From NCBI RefSeq assembly GCF_037975245.1, contig NC_092561.1, positions 17,985,001 to 18,049,000 of the forward strand: a stretch of 64,000 bases of DNA, given 5' to 3'. This DNA is from Apostichopus japonicus (taxonomy: Eukaryota > Echinodermata > Holothuroidea > Aspidochirotida > Stichopodidae). The notes under the pieces were generated by a model, which saw only the letters and a list, made by a program, of their open reading frames with translations, was not told where the DNA came from and did not search any database. The translations under genes were made by a program, and so were the position numbers. Positions 1 through 12,888 of the stretch are shown here, piece by piece; position 1 is the stretch's first letter, and each line of letters starts with the position of its first letter.

Positions 1-256
1 TACCATGAACAAGAGCCACAGCTGCATTTGTGCTTTTTTGCTCGTAATTGTTTTGTTGCCCTAAGGGCGAAAAAGTAGCTTTTGGAGATAAATAAATATG
101 TGCTCATCAACCAAGTATTACTTGCTATCTACATTTCATATTCAGTAACAAACCAGTGAGTAACGGATCTAAGTGAGGCTGAACCCACAAAGTCATACCA
201 CATGTACATGATGACCAATTTAAATCACCGAGTTCATAAATTGCTATGTTTCTTAC

Positions 257-3200
257 ATCATTTGACATTGTGTAGTTTGGATATAAGGAGTTCCTAAGAC
301 CACTGAACCATCGTAATACAATTTGATGGTACCCCTGTCCACCGTGACTACCTGCATTCCGTCCAATTTCACACTGTGAATTAAATGAAAAGTAACATTT
401 TCAATACGAGGAATCAAATTATATAATTTCCCGCTGAAATCATTGAAAGTTATCTATATGTCAACATATAACAAAAACATCTTCCTGGTGATAAGATTGC
501 TCATATTCTTTATCCATGTTATGATGTGAATGAAATTATTAATAGCAGCTTTTGTTTTGCATTCATGTTCGTTTATATTGCTTTTAATTTTCATTTCCCT
601 TTCACTTTTACCACCGTTTACAGAAACATTTATTAAATTGTCTAAATCTTCTTCTCGTTGCCTCTTTTCTTTCCTCTCTAAACTGTCTCGTCTTCCACAT
701 ATTTTTTTCTAAGTTAATACTTATCGCATGTATTTTTATTATCCTATGTTTGTTTTACTCTAAAGATCATAATGGAAAATCACTTGAGTAAGCAGTTTGC
801 GCACATTGATTTTCCAAGCCAACCGTAGAAACATATAGGGCAATTTATTCCACATGTCAGCGAGTCAACTTAAGTCTAAACGATTATATACTGTTTCGAG
901 TTTCTTGGGCTAGTCTCTAAACTCAAACTCGAAATTCTTAAGTCAGAAATATACTAATTATTATCATTTCTATAATATCCTTTCATTACATATTTATTTG
1001 AGTTACTTACGCGTATGTGAGAACTATGGATGGTGTCCAAATTTCATCGTAGTAAACAATGACGTTATCAGAGCCTTCGAATTCATTGGGATCCCAAGTT
1101 AGTCGTTCGTCTCGCCAAGTCTATAGACATGAGATAAATACATGATTGTGCGCAGGGGGAATAGTCTGAATCTTACAGCCTCCCTCCCCTTAAAGAAATA
1201 CATAAAAATGAATACTGGAAGCTGTAGGAGATGTTCATGGGTGACACTTATTAGGTTTTTAACCTGTATCTATTACAAGGTGAACACACAACTCCTTTTA
1301 CGAATAAAAGAGACTTGTGCATGTTGTTATTTCTTTTCTAAAAATGAATTATTATGATAGCTTACTTTCATTTTGTATATACATTTAGGATTCTATACCT
1401 TACTACCAGTATGCGTTTATTATTAAAATGTTTTTAAAGATACTGTCACATCATTTTAATGGTCGGTTTCTTCCAACATTAGAAGAAAAACTAAATTTAT
1501 CGTAACCATTTGCATGCGTGTAACAATTGAAAAATAAATATCCATTTGGCACTTTGAAATATGTCCTCGTTCTTAAAAAACAAATACGGGTGAAATAAGG
1601 CTACAATACTTCAGAGTGAATTGAATGACAGTACTCGTGAATAGTCTTTCTTTATCTATTAATTCAACTTTCATTATGATCATTTAATTAAAATTAACTT
1701 TAAGTAAATCAATCTCATCAATCTCATCACTATGTTTTTTATTCTTGCTTAGATAGTAATTTCATGATAAGTGAACATATCTTGATTAATTGGAAATAAA
1801 TTAACCCACAAGACTCGGGAATGAGTCTATTTTATATCAGCTATATTATTTTAACTTTCAATAATATATTTTTTATTAAATTAACTTTCATCAAATTATT
1901 CGAGTTTAACGTAACATAAATTGGCGACGAAATGATTGTACTTTTGAGTAGACAAAATTACATCACTATTTATGTGTGTGCTTAGATAGTAATTTCATGA
2001 TAACTAAACATTTCTTGATTAATTGGAAATAAATGAACTATTAAGTTATTGAATTAAATTTGCACATACACACAGTCTTATACACTTGAAATTAAACTCT
2101 CATATTTAAGGAATTATAATAGACCGCGCATTAAGTGTCTTCAAATGATCATGTTAGACAATACACAACAACTTGTATTCCATCTGCACGTACATGTCAG
2201 ACTTATAATTAGACTAACGTATTCTATAAAATTTCTCTCTGATAAAGTTCGACCACTTCTATTTATCAAGTACTGTGGAAAGTATAACTTTACCGAGATG
2301 CTAAGTTGATGAAGTACTTCGTTATTTGTGATCAATTCACGATAAATGTCTGTAATTTTCGGAAGTTACCGTAACTGTTCTGAAGAGATATCAATCAAAG
2401 ACTGGTATATTTATACCACAGACTTACATCGAGTTCAGTGCTATAGTTACTTAGTATTGTAATTAATTTGAGTATGTAATTTTTAAAATGTATTTTTATT
2501 ATTATTAACATGCAACAAAAACATTTACCAACGTTATCCAGGAGGCTGTCGTTATCGTTTGGTCCTTTTCATTCTGTAAGTGACACAATGTAATTACACC
2601 ATAGACTGAATTTCACATAAATGTTCAAAACAATAATAAACACACAAAATTACCGCGTTACAATCTATATCTTGATTTCAAATGATTTATAAATACGTAA
2701 ATCCCCCCCCCCCCCGCAAAAAAAAAATGTTAAAATAAAACGAGCACTTAAAAGAAAGGCTATCACTTATATCTAAAAACCGATTTTGATATATTACATA
2801 AATGTTTGGTACAAGAAAATTTAAAAATCTACCATTCATTAATTGCAACTTAGATTTCAAAAGTTTGCAATGAAACGATTTACAGAATTAACAATACCTA
2901 TATTTTCTAATTTGATTTTCAAATAATTGACAAATTACATCATACGTTATAAATTATTAATAATAACTTCCTTCCTTATGCTTCCAATAAATCTAACATT
3001 TTCAATCAGTGAGCATAGAGGTACAGCATCCTATTATTTATAATAATTTGTTCATTTCTTAATATTTGTAAATCTGGAAGAATACAAATAAATGGAAGAA
3101 GAATAAGATTGTTTTTCAGTTTAAATGCTTTTTTGAGTACTTACCAAGTCTACCATTGCGTAAATTTGCAACGATAATGTTACATTGACAGGATCGCTGG

Positions 3201-3343
3201 CATTTAGGACTGGTCTTTCTCTGGGAGAATATCCCGGCTGGTTCAAGACATATTCTCGAATCCTTCCCTCTGCATTTTTCCTAGCAAAAGCTTATATTTG
3301 GATGTAAGATTTTAAGCAAAAATATTTGTGGCAAATTCGGAAC

Positions 3344-3411
<68 letters not shown>

Positions 3412-4159
3412 AAATGCGGTAAGATATGTGAAATTATGAAATTCAACGATTAAATACTTTACTAACATATTTAAACTGTTATTAACCCTCACAGCAATAA
3501 ATATAAAAATAGACAAAAGTATTGCAAATTGTAACGATTTAGCAATGAATATGGTATTGTAGTATGAACAATTGTCTCTACAATTCAAAGACATTAGAAA
3601 ATTTCTTTCATAAATGTACAAATATTGTTAATCATATCCAAGTTGTGTCATCACCCGATAATAAAATATTGAGAGATGATGAAACCAAATTAAATATTTT
3701 GATCGGTTTGGAAGGTTTAAAAATGCTTGGTGACATTTATAATAACCTTAAGTAACGCCAAAAAGAAAAATGTCATCTTTACAGGAACAACATTCTATTC
3801 CTGTTCAATCAATTAGTAACGTAATTGCAAAATCGGTAATTTTATCCAAATGTCCGTTTGAAATATGAATAAAATATTAAAGTAATTATAACAATAATGA
3901 CTAATCCAAAAGCAGAAATATAACTGTGAATCCTTTGTACATTTTCAATCTTTCGTGTCCTGGACTTTCATTTGTGTCCTGCTAGTCTATTAAGAATTGT
4001 TACTTTTTTTGTTATTTCTTTTAGACAGTTATTTAGCTTTTCTTCGTCACTCGATAATAATATTACAACAGCCTCACGCAATATCTGTGAAGATTCACGA
4101 CATTTGCAAAAAAACTCACCAGGTGTTGCGATGATGAGCAAAAAAACGTAGAACTCCAT
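257..4159 (-). CDS. Gene A: Cys-loop ligand-gated channel subunit, exons 1-5 only (cut by window edge)
   Basis: Five minus-strand exons can be placed: exon 1 4120-4159, exon 2 3145-3290, exon 3 2529-2573 (45 nt), exon 4 1011-1120 (110 nt), exon 5 257-373 (117 nt). All have GT donors and AG acceptors and consistent phases. Exon 1 encodes a hydrophobic signal peptide beginning MEFYVFLL. Exon 2 has the family block RERPVLNASDPV. Exon 3 starts NEKDQ. Exon 4 has the loop D region TWRDERLTWDP and ends WTPSI. Exon 5 ends at the first Cys-loop cysteine, TTQCQM. The product should be an extracellular domain of a cation-channel subunit. Exons 6 and 7 (M1-M4) lie beyond position 1. Exons 2-5 are identical to those of gene A', and exon 1 differs at one codon (Phe3 versus Leu3). 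The exon 2 acceptor has a weak pyrimidine tract, with an AT microsatellite just upstream of it. Confidence 0.85.
3347..3408. repeat. (TA)n microsatellite in gene A intron 1
   Basis: About 31 TA units lie 57-118 nt upstream, in the sense of gene A, of the exon 2 acceptor. The counterpart at 58713-58793 is a compound TA/CATA tract, so the two copies differ in length and composition. A mixed poly-C/poly-A tract at 2703-2725 lies in the next intron. Confidence 0.95.
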
Positions 4160-4429
4160 ATCCCGCAGATGAAATATATAGCAAATAGAAAAGTTGAAGT
4201 CGACCAGCGGTAGATATCACCAGTAATGAAGATAACTTGAAAATATGACACATTTACCGTTTTTTTCACTCTTGTTAGAATTTTCTGATTTCTAAGAATG
4301 ACTGACGAATGATACCTTGCTACCAATAAGATGCATAATTCCAATAGACTAGAGAACTTTTCACTTGAAGTAAGCAAATACAGTTTGAGATGGTAATTTC
4401 CTGTGGTAAACATATCATGTAGCCATATG

Positions 4430-4541
4430 TTTGCTAATAACGAGAAAACGGGTCGATATCTGAAAATGGTTAAGCAACCAGATAATTAAATGGTTACTTA
4501 ACAATTTTCAGATATCGATCTGCTTTCTCGTTATTAGCAAA
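4430..4541. repeat. Foldback hairpin (MITE-like) upstream of gene A
   Basis: A 51-nt left arm (4430-4480) is followed by a 10-nt AT-rich spacer and a 51-nt right arm (4491-4541) that is its reverse complement with about five mismatches. The arm ends read TTTGCTAATAACG. It starts about 270 bp upstream of the gene A start codon and recurs at 59815-59926. It may be a miniature foldback element. No target-site duplication was identified with confidence. Confidence 0.8.
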
Positions 4542-6273
4542 CGTTTCGCTTATGTTTTGCATCTTTTCACTCGTTCGTGTCTTTTGAAACACCACTCCTC
4601 TAGTTATTAAATCCACTACTTTATTAAATAGTCCAACCATTAGAACCTTGTTCGTGTGAGATGTTATAAAAAGAGCTTCCAGTTTTGATTTGGACCTCCA
4701 TTTTGATGGGCTTTTAGTAAAGAGTAGAATTGACAATGTTTATCCTACAAGTTTTATGCAGTAGAAACGATTATTATTTACAATAACCTATGCTTAAATA
4801 GACACTGATTGATAGGAGCAAAAACGCCAAAAATATCATTCTCTTAAACAAAGCAAATTATTCCAAATCCTTGAGTGTAGAATTAGAACTTTTATAGCTT
4901 TTGTAACAAAAGATTGTGTTAAGGGACGATATTTTTAATGTTGTTAAATTGTGGTTAGAACACTTGATCGCAATTAAGTAATTATTCACGTTACTTGTAC
5001 TGCCCCACCCGATACACACATAGATTTCAGTAACTATTATAAATCTTAAAATTTTTGTACCAGAGTAAAAACTGGATCGTGCTATAAATCGGTAGCGTGT
5101 GCTATTAGGATTACAGAAAGAAATAAGGATATGTGTAATTCCAACAAATCCAGTTGTTTGGTAAGCTGTGATTTAAAGTATTTCATAACAATACAAAATA
5201 ATTTCAATTTATAGTAGGATTCCTTAAATATGTAAGTGAAGAACAATAAAAAATGAAGTCAATTAATTTTCTTAAAGAAAGGAGACCGCTGTACCCTATA
5301 TTAGCTATGAATGAATTATTTAACTGCGTTTCAATGTGAAATTAAAATCACAACTTTGTAACCAATATTTTTTTTGACCAATAAACACAATGTAGAAGAC
5401 TTACGTTAAATAAACTGTTAAGAAATTATGTTACTAAGTTTGTTCCTGGCAAACATCAAAATACTATATTTTGTATCTAGTATTACAATGAAACCAAATA
5501 ATTAAAAAACAGATATATACATAGATTATTCATCTCCATACAGTGATGCGAGCTCTGCCAATGTGACAACAAGTACAACACGAAAAGTGATTAAAAGCAA
5601 AGCAGAACAATCCTGTACATTACCAAACCATCTGTGCGAGATTCAAGTTTTATATGCAAAGAAAAATCGAAAAAAACGATCATAAACGATTAGGCAGAAA
5701 CCCAAAGTGGAAAGGTGGCATTAAATTGACGTTCAGACATTTTTAATTTTTAACTGTGTCATTGTTTTCAATTAATTAAACGTACTCACATCATGGATGT
5801 GTTAATGACGTTAAAGGAGCTGGCGTTTACCATTTAGAATATGCTTTCAATAATACAATTTAATCGCCTTCTTCTAAATAATACATTGAAAGGCGTCTGT
5901 TGACGATATGTTACTGTAAAACATATTAAGAACCATGGACGGTTTACTTGAATTGATTCAAAGCCAATCCACTAGAAATGTGTGTGTAAGATTTTATTCA
6001 TGGAGAGTTTTACTAAATCTATGAAAATTACTTTGTAAATAACTATATAATTTAAGAACGATCATTATACAAATTCTTAGTAGATATTTAAGAAACTAGC
6101 AGTCTATAGCATATGTAATGTAGCATGTTCATGGTGTTATTTAGCCAAACCGACAGTTCGTTAGTATGGACACTGACAATATTTATTACAAAGGGGAAAA
6201 TGAGGTATTATCTTTTGCTTGCATTAGGTGGCATATATTTGATGGCAATACACTGCGAAGGGAACCTACTTCC
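4542..6273. other. Noncoding DNA upstream of gene A
   Basis: AT-rich sequence with no supportable exon. Its last part, from about 5820, is the outer end of the left arm of the inverted duplication that also carries genes B and R. Confidence 0.6.
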
Positions 6274-6413
6274 AAGATCTAAGAACGCATAAACGTGCAA
6301 CTTTAATTCTACATTCAATGAATTATTTAAGCTGAGCACTGGTCTGTCTCCGACAGAATAGTTAGACTGCTGTAATAAATATCTGCAAATCCGTCCTTGC
6401 ATTGATTGTTTTT
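6274..6413 (-). pseudogene. Orphan receptor exon 2 with ruined 5' splice site
   Basis: The minus-strand reading contains GRICRYLLQQSNYS, GDRPVLSLNNSLN and YAFLDL, the family exon 2 pattern (GRIRxYLL, RPVL, YAMLDL). With an AAG acceptor at the 5' side the piece is 140 nt and keeps the phase-1-to-0 pattern. The donor reads CTT|GGAAGT instead of GTAAGT. The other copy (61643-61782) retains GTAAGT, so the GT was lost by one substitution in this copy. No exon 3-7 partners lie downstream before gene A exon 1, so this is a relic of a lost receptor copy. Confidence 0.75.
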
Positions 6414-6479
6414 CTTTGGTAACATTAAGAAGAAAACAGTACATTTTAAGAAATTTATTACCACACATACAGCTGTTGC

Positions 6480-8299
6480 AGTACTTACCTGTTATAAGTT
6501 TTTCTTTCCTTCATACAATACGTGAAACATCCATACTGTAGCTTCCTGGCTAAAGTCTACATTACATTGTTGATTCATATCTATCCATTCAGTCATTTAT
6601 TCATCCATCTATTTATCCATACTACATTATTTTATTCTTCGCTCTTAGTATCCATGCATTCTCCTAGTGCTTCTTCCCTTCATTCTTCAAATCAGATGAT
6701 GTCGTTTTGAAGATACCGTTCTCTGCTGTGTTTGTCATTTTATTTTGAAACATATTATTATGGCATTGTACGCGACATGCATGAAGAAATGGCTAACCTT
6801 AACTACCCAAAAAAAACTAGTTTATTGAGAACCCTAGGCTCACCTTTATTACCAAACATCTAGTTTACTGAGCACCCTATTTTCAGCCATGCACCAATGA
6901 TAGTTGGGTACTCAAGATTTTTTCATTACCGTCCAAACCTTGAAATATTGATAGACTATAAACGTACCCGATGAGTTGCCCCCTACCAAAGTTACTGACA
7001 AACACCACCAGCCTCTCTCTAACCAGATAACTTCACTTGGAAATAATTTTATAGTTTTCTTAACAAGAAAACATTTTTTGGCTTACTGCTGCAATACAAA
7101 TTATATCATTCAAAAATTGAAACTATAATCGACTCGACAACACAAATAAAAAACTAAATCAATTACTATAAGCAAAAGCTTACTATCTCACACACGAGAG
7201 CAACTGTTTGACAATACCGTTAAACTTTAAACCTGGAATACTTGTTATTTCTTTCTGTAAAGGTTGCATTTGTAAGTTTGTTGTTGTTATGTGTCACTTA
7301 CAGACTGAGAAAATGAAATCACAACTAACAACTTACACGAAGGTAATACGTAGATATATCGTTGAAGATTAGGCAAAAATGTTCATGCCATCAAATAATT
7401 TTAATAAAACGATTATTCAGTAACCTATATTTGACAATACTTAATTACTTTTTTTGGAGGCGAAACTGAGCTTTATTTGATGTAGTATGTTGCCCTTTTC
7501 CTGACTTCTATCCTCTATGGTGGCCATCTAATTAGGTTTTGTAGTGGCACACACATTATTCCAATTGCATGGGCTCAAGAATGTACACACGGAAACGTCT
7601 AAAGTGGTGCTTTTAATGATTATTGACCCTCTTGATTGTCAGCTTTATCAATTACAGGGTAAACTAACATTTGAGTCCTCAAACAGACCACATCAAGTAA
7701 AAAAGAACTAATTATGGACTCTATTCTGTTGATTTTGCAGACATTTCCGTTGTGTGCTTAGTCTGTTTAAGAAAAAGAATATAATCAGTTATTTAACACT
7801 GACAAAATTAACTTTAGACATTGTTTTACAAAATAGGTACTCAATCTTTCAATTTATACTCTACTCTTAAAATTATAAACAAATACGCTTGGGATGCTGA
7901 TTGAGTTATCTAACGTTTAATTTACCCCAAAGAAAACGTTTAAAGAAAACTTGAAAGCTGAGAATAAAAGTAAATGGTAATAAAATATCGTAACCTTGCT
8001 GTTTGTAAGGATTATATATATTGTAATTTCCCTTTTTTTATATTTGTAATGTTTCCTACAGGGAACATTGTTCCCTACTGTTTCCTACAGGGCATATCAT
8101 ATATTATATATCATATATTTTTTTAAACAATGATTTTTACACTTATCAAGAGACAATATAGTCATACGAACATACTTAGAATGAAACAATGACAAGGTAT
8201 TTACATGGCATTGAAATATATGTAATTGTGTGGCAGGCCTTGCCACATTTTGACAAGTTTTCACTAACTTCTTTGTATGTAACGTCTCTAAAAGAGGTT
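6480..8299. other. Noncoding DNA downstream of gene B
   Basis: No exons are visible. From about 7190 onward this is the left arm of the inverted duplication, matching 18.1-19.58 kb in reverse complement. About 1.2 kb, from 5.96 to 7.19 kb and including the orphan exon 2, has no counterpart in the right arm. Confidence 0.6.
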
Positions 8300-11200
8300 T
8301 CAGCAACTTTCTTCCGTTCGTCCAAGATCTTGCTTAAAGAGCATTATCACAAATACAGTGACAGCAAAGAACGCAATGATGAACAAAATCAGGAACAATC
8401 TATCCATCACCAAGGCAACCGTCCGCGCTTCCAGTTGCGCCTGTAATGGTAACATGGAAAAAAAAGAGAAACAATCACTCGTTTATCTGGTTATAAGGAG
8501 TTGTTTGCACCAAATGGTAAAATATATTGGCAGGCATATCGTTCCAAGCAACAACAAAAAAAGGTAATAAATTGCACTGAATCATATCATAATATATCAT
8601 ATCATATTATATGTTACATGACTTCATCATTGAATCATGTTACCTACATATTATTAAACCAATGAAAAGTCAGCATTTCCATTAATCTGTCGGGTGTTTT
8701 TACCTTCTCACTAGCTGATAACTTCTCCGTTTGCCTTCCTGGCGACGGCGGTGGCAAAGGCGTTGGTGGCAAAGGTGCCTCGTGGTTCTTCTTTGGCGTT
8801 CCTTCCGAAGTTGACAAGGTAATAACTTCATCCATCTTATTGAAAAGTGGTTTTGGTTTTACGACAATGAGTACGCTATGAACTCTGTCTCGGTAAGTTG
8901 GCATGCAGAACATTTTAGGCAGTATCTCTAGCAGGATGTTCCTACACAATGAGTCCTTCAGGACCCATAATCGACTGTCTCCATAAGCTATGGAAATGTT
9001 AGCCAAAGAGAAAGGAACAGCGAGACAGGCAAGAATAAAGGTTGCAGTCAAATAATTGCCGATAATCGGAGGCGTCTTGCTTGATGATGGCAATGTATCC
9101 ACGATAAGCAACTGGAATACAGTTAAGCCAAGTACCATTGATACACCCAGTGATATTCTTTCGCCGCTATCAGGTGGAGCCAAAAATGTTACAAATGCCA
9201 TTACACAGAGACAGGTTGAAGGTAGGAGGAGAGCAGTAAGATAGTAAGTAGGGTCTCTTTGGAGATGAACGCACACTAGTCCAAGTGAATAATTATCAAC
9301 ATGGCGTCCTTTTATGAATTCTTCATGTTGAGACACCCAGTTGACCACGGTTACATTGAGGAGGTCCCATTGATTGCTAACAAGACTGTGTGTCTGCCCT
9401 GGCTGGACAATGTAGAAATAAACTTGATGAGCAAGCAAGTTGTCTGGGAGATAACTAAAAGGACAATGTTTGTCGAACGGAAAGTATGTGATGCTGTAAA
9501 CAATAAAGAAGAAAGGTAAACGTGAACAGTAATGCGCGTTCTAGCCAATCATTATGAGGAAACCACAGCTATAAGATATAACTTTTCGTAAGTAACCATA
9601 ATATTCAACAACAAAAAATCGTATTATCAGTTAACCATAAAATCAGCGCTTCAAGCCACGTCCAACTATCCATGTTATTTTTAGTCTTGCCGTTGACATG
9701 ATCAAATCAGACAACAAATGGAATCGTTGTGACGGTAGTATCATTCTTTTGGAAGTTGGAGCATTATGGAATCGGCGTCTTAGCTAGATAACTTCTAGTA
9801 AACAACTTAACACGCTACTTTGATTCATACGATGTGACACATGTTTAACTTTCTATTCTAACGTTTATAAATATTCAATATGTCATTATCATGACATTAA
9901 TTGACTTTCTAAACTTACATGATAGGGCATTGTGTAGACTGGACAACAGCAGTCCCGAGCTGAACGTGACCATTTGACGTCAGTAAGATAGATCCTTCTG
10001 AGTTTACTATACCAAGAGCTTTTTCACTCAATCTGGATAAAATAAAATAAAATAATCCTCTAAAATAACCCTTAATAATATACCAAGTCGCCTTAGAGAG
10101 GTTTCCAAGGTGTCGTTCAAATTGTGTATTATTTTTATTTTGTAATAGCATTACTGGTATGTTTTTCAGCTTCAGTGTTTTCCTGTTCATATGACCATGA
10201 CTAAAACTTTATATTTACATTTTATGTTAGTAGAGTGTAATGCAGTGTGTTTTATTCATTACAGCATCTAAACTTTTGGGGACTATATTTTACAGAGACA
10301 ATGTCTCTTTTATTTTGTTATGGACGCAATGTAGCGTCTCTGATCAGTTACTATGTTCTTATCTAAAAGGATTCTACTAAACATCTACCTACGTTAGCCT
10401 GTTTTCAGTAATATAGACAAGAGTACTTACGAGTTGCTCAGGAATATCTTTGGTGTCCAAATTTCGTCAACGTACATATGTATTAGATCAACGCCGCTGA
10501 AATTACTCGGATCCCATGACATACGCTCATCTGTCCAGGTCTGAAATAAAAATATGCAAATGTGATTAATTGTTATCATAAATAAACATTTATTTTGATA
10601 CTTTCAATTTGTGCTAACGATAGTTAGCACCTGTCAGTGCTGAGAAATATGTAACACCTCATTTTAAGTCATCTCTGTAGAACATTAACAAACGAGTTAC
10701 ATCAGAATGCGAAATAATGTTACTCTTTCACTTGTTAGTTTGTTTGTAAAGATTTTCCAAAGTTTTTCAACTACTGTTCCAGCAAATTGTTTGTTTCCAA
10801 TAATTGTCAACTACGGTTTCAGCAAATTGTGTCAGCAGATTTTATTTGAATATATCACTAAATATCGTAACTATTATGACAACATATATTTGGAATTAGT
10901 AAAATATCAAGTGAGGTAAATTTAAAAAAATAAAAATTTGACTAATTGTACGAAACCAAACTATTAAATCAGCTTTCAAAGCTAAGATTCTATCGATATT
11001 AACCCATCTGAAATGTCAGCAAGTAACATAAAACTGAAAACATTTGAAAAGTTGAAAAGTTACAAGTGTGTTTAAAGATCACGTAACATTTTCAACACAA
11101 GTTGTTACCATTGTCAACCAAGAAGCAGTCGTTAGTACTTGATCCTTTTCATTCTGGAAAGAAACAACACAAATAGAAATATGACTTCTGTATTTTTGTT

Positions 11201-12789
11201 ATTGTAATATTCAACTATACGTAATAAACTTGAGCAAATATTAAAGAATATTTAATGTCACTCGGTTGCAGTTGCCTAACAAGTCTCTCAAATCTTTTCT
11301 ACTTGTGTGGCGTAGATTTCAAAGAAAGACATTGGTCCTATAGTGATTGTTTGTCTTCTACTAAATGATGTGTTTACTAACTTCTTTACAATATTAGTCT
11401 CATTCACATCTTACACACTGCGTAGTTATAATTTGTTACTTCGTATTTATGAATTTCTTAAAAATGGTACACCGAATAATAATTAATTATCAATAACAAA
11501 ATTTCAATTTGTTTGATAATTTTTTTTTAAAAGGTCAAACTCAAAAAAAGTCATTATGTGTAGCTAATTTAGAAAGCCAATCGCGCCCTGCTCACCAGAT
11601 CAAGCATGGCGTAAAATTTGACCTTTAGTCCTACAACTACAGTATCACTGGCGTTCAGAACTGGTCGGTCCCTCGGTGAACGGTTTTCTTGATTTAATAA
11701 AAAGTGGCGAAGCTCTCCTTCAGCACTTCTGGGGTACCTGGCTGCAATACCTGAGAAAAGACAATTATACCGTACATATCACTCTTTTAATGTGCGGAAA
11801 TAAAATAACATTCTTGTTATGACACCCCCATCAAATTTAAGGAACCCTTTAAACAGATATTCGTAGACTGTAGAATAAACGTGTCTGTGCAATTCGAATA
11901 TATGGTGTTGATCACATTCAAAACGTTGAATTAAACAATCGATATTAAATTGAAAAAAAAGAGTAATATGTGACTGTCCCTTTTGTAAATTAGATAGCCA
12001 ATAGGAAAGTCATACTGATAAGTCATACGGTACATTAATACACTAAATTCATACTAGAAGCCAGTAAAATTTTCATCATATTGGGTAACCTGCAACACAC
12101 TACAACATTGTCAGATGTATTCGTGTACCGAGGATTATTGTGACAGTATTATTTAATACAGCAGCATTTGCGATTGACTTGGCAGTCTTGTTGATCACAC
12201 TTTTACTGAGAAAACTTAGTTTATATATCCATCATCTAATTATCACACTGCCTTTATAGCGATATGATACCAGGATTACAAATTAATACAATATCGCTAA
12301 GAACTGTACGATAAAACTAACAAAAGTGATAAATAAACATTCCTTTTCTTTTTTTTAATTTCCTTTCCGACTTTCTTAAGTATGCAGCGCCAAACACGTT
12401 TACATGGTCATAGATATCATTCTATACTATTGAATCTAACTTTGATTGATTTTTTAGCAACGTCGTCCGGTTTTTAAGGCAACGAGGTAGCATTAAAGTA
12501 ACAACCTTCCGTCCGTCCGTCCATCCGTCCATCCGCCCGTACAACCTTTGTACTTCTTGCCTATTTTATGTTGTTCTTTAAATTCGAAAGAATTAAATGA
12601 AAGATTTATTCGTCCAATTGCTTGATCGCTAAATAAATTTCACGTATGGCATGTGATTCGCATGATTACAGTCACGATGACTACTTAAAAAAAGGTAAAT
12701 GATATATCCAACATATAACATATATTAAGTTAAAATAATATCGTACCTGATACTATAAACAGCAAAATACAGGTAGTGAGAATATCCAT
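8300..12789 (-). CDS. Gene B: Cys-loop ligand-gated channel subunit, complete, 465 aa
   Basis: Seven exons on the minus strand: 12747-12789, 11596-11750, 11109-11153, 10431-10540, 9919-10032, 8704-9493, 8300-8440. All have GT-AG junctions and compatible phases (1,0,0,2,2,0), giving 1398 nt. The signal peptide starts MDILTTCILLFIVSG. Loop D reads TWTDERMSWDP. The Cys-loop cysteines are C153 and C166, only 12 residues apart internally where the family has 13, because one codon is missing beside PFD. M1 is about 239-261, M2 about 268-290 (preceded by PPDSGER, cation-type Glu), M3 about 298-322, then a proline-rich M3-M4 loop, with M4 in the last exon. There is no loop C CC pair and no loop B SW motif, so it is a non-alpha, orphan-type subunit at the plasma membrane. 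It is head-to-head with its closest paralogue, gene R. Confidence 0.88.
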
Positions 12790-12878
12790 TTTAGAGTGAA
12801 CCGCATGTCACCTGTTTCCAAAGTAATCAGAGAATGACAAAGCAATGACTATAACCTTTGCGGTCACCTGGAGCGATT

Positions 12879-12888
12879 TAATATATTA
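12879..12888 (-). promoter_or_regulatory. Possible TATA-like core promoter element of gene B
   Basis: TAATATATTA lies 90 bp upstream of the gene B start codon. The same palindromic element, at nearly the same distance, precedes gene R, and the flanking sequence between it and both ATGs is conserved. No transcript data are available, and AT-rich DNA makes chance likely. Confidence 0.3.

Larger units (their letters stand above)
1..8569. repeat. Large direct duplication, left copy
   Basis: This segment aligns base for base with 55300-64000 in the same orientation. The offset is 55299 at the left end and 55431 at the right, so indels net about 130 bp. Substitutions run at roughly 1-3% in noncoding DNA, and microsatellite lengths differ. 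It carries gene A exons 5-1, a foldback hairpin, an orphan receptor exon and the last exon of gene B. The homology is still running at both window edges, so neither boundary is visible. It may be a tandem segmental duplication or an assembler-retained second haplotype. Confidence 0.95.

Noticed and set aside
3292-3621. Minus-strand frame with an IYIYIY stretch
   Set aside because: Made by the (TA)n microsatellite in gene A intron 1; the same applies at 58678-59007.
9056-9519. Plus-strand open frames opposite gene B, and the equivalent minus-strand frame opposite gene R at 17216-17401
   Set aside because: Antisense shadows of the conserved exon 6; they appear only because the paralogues share the sequence.
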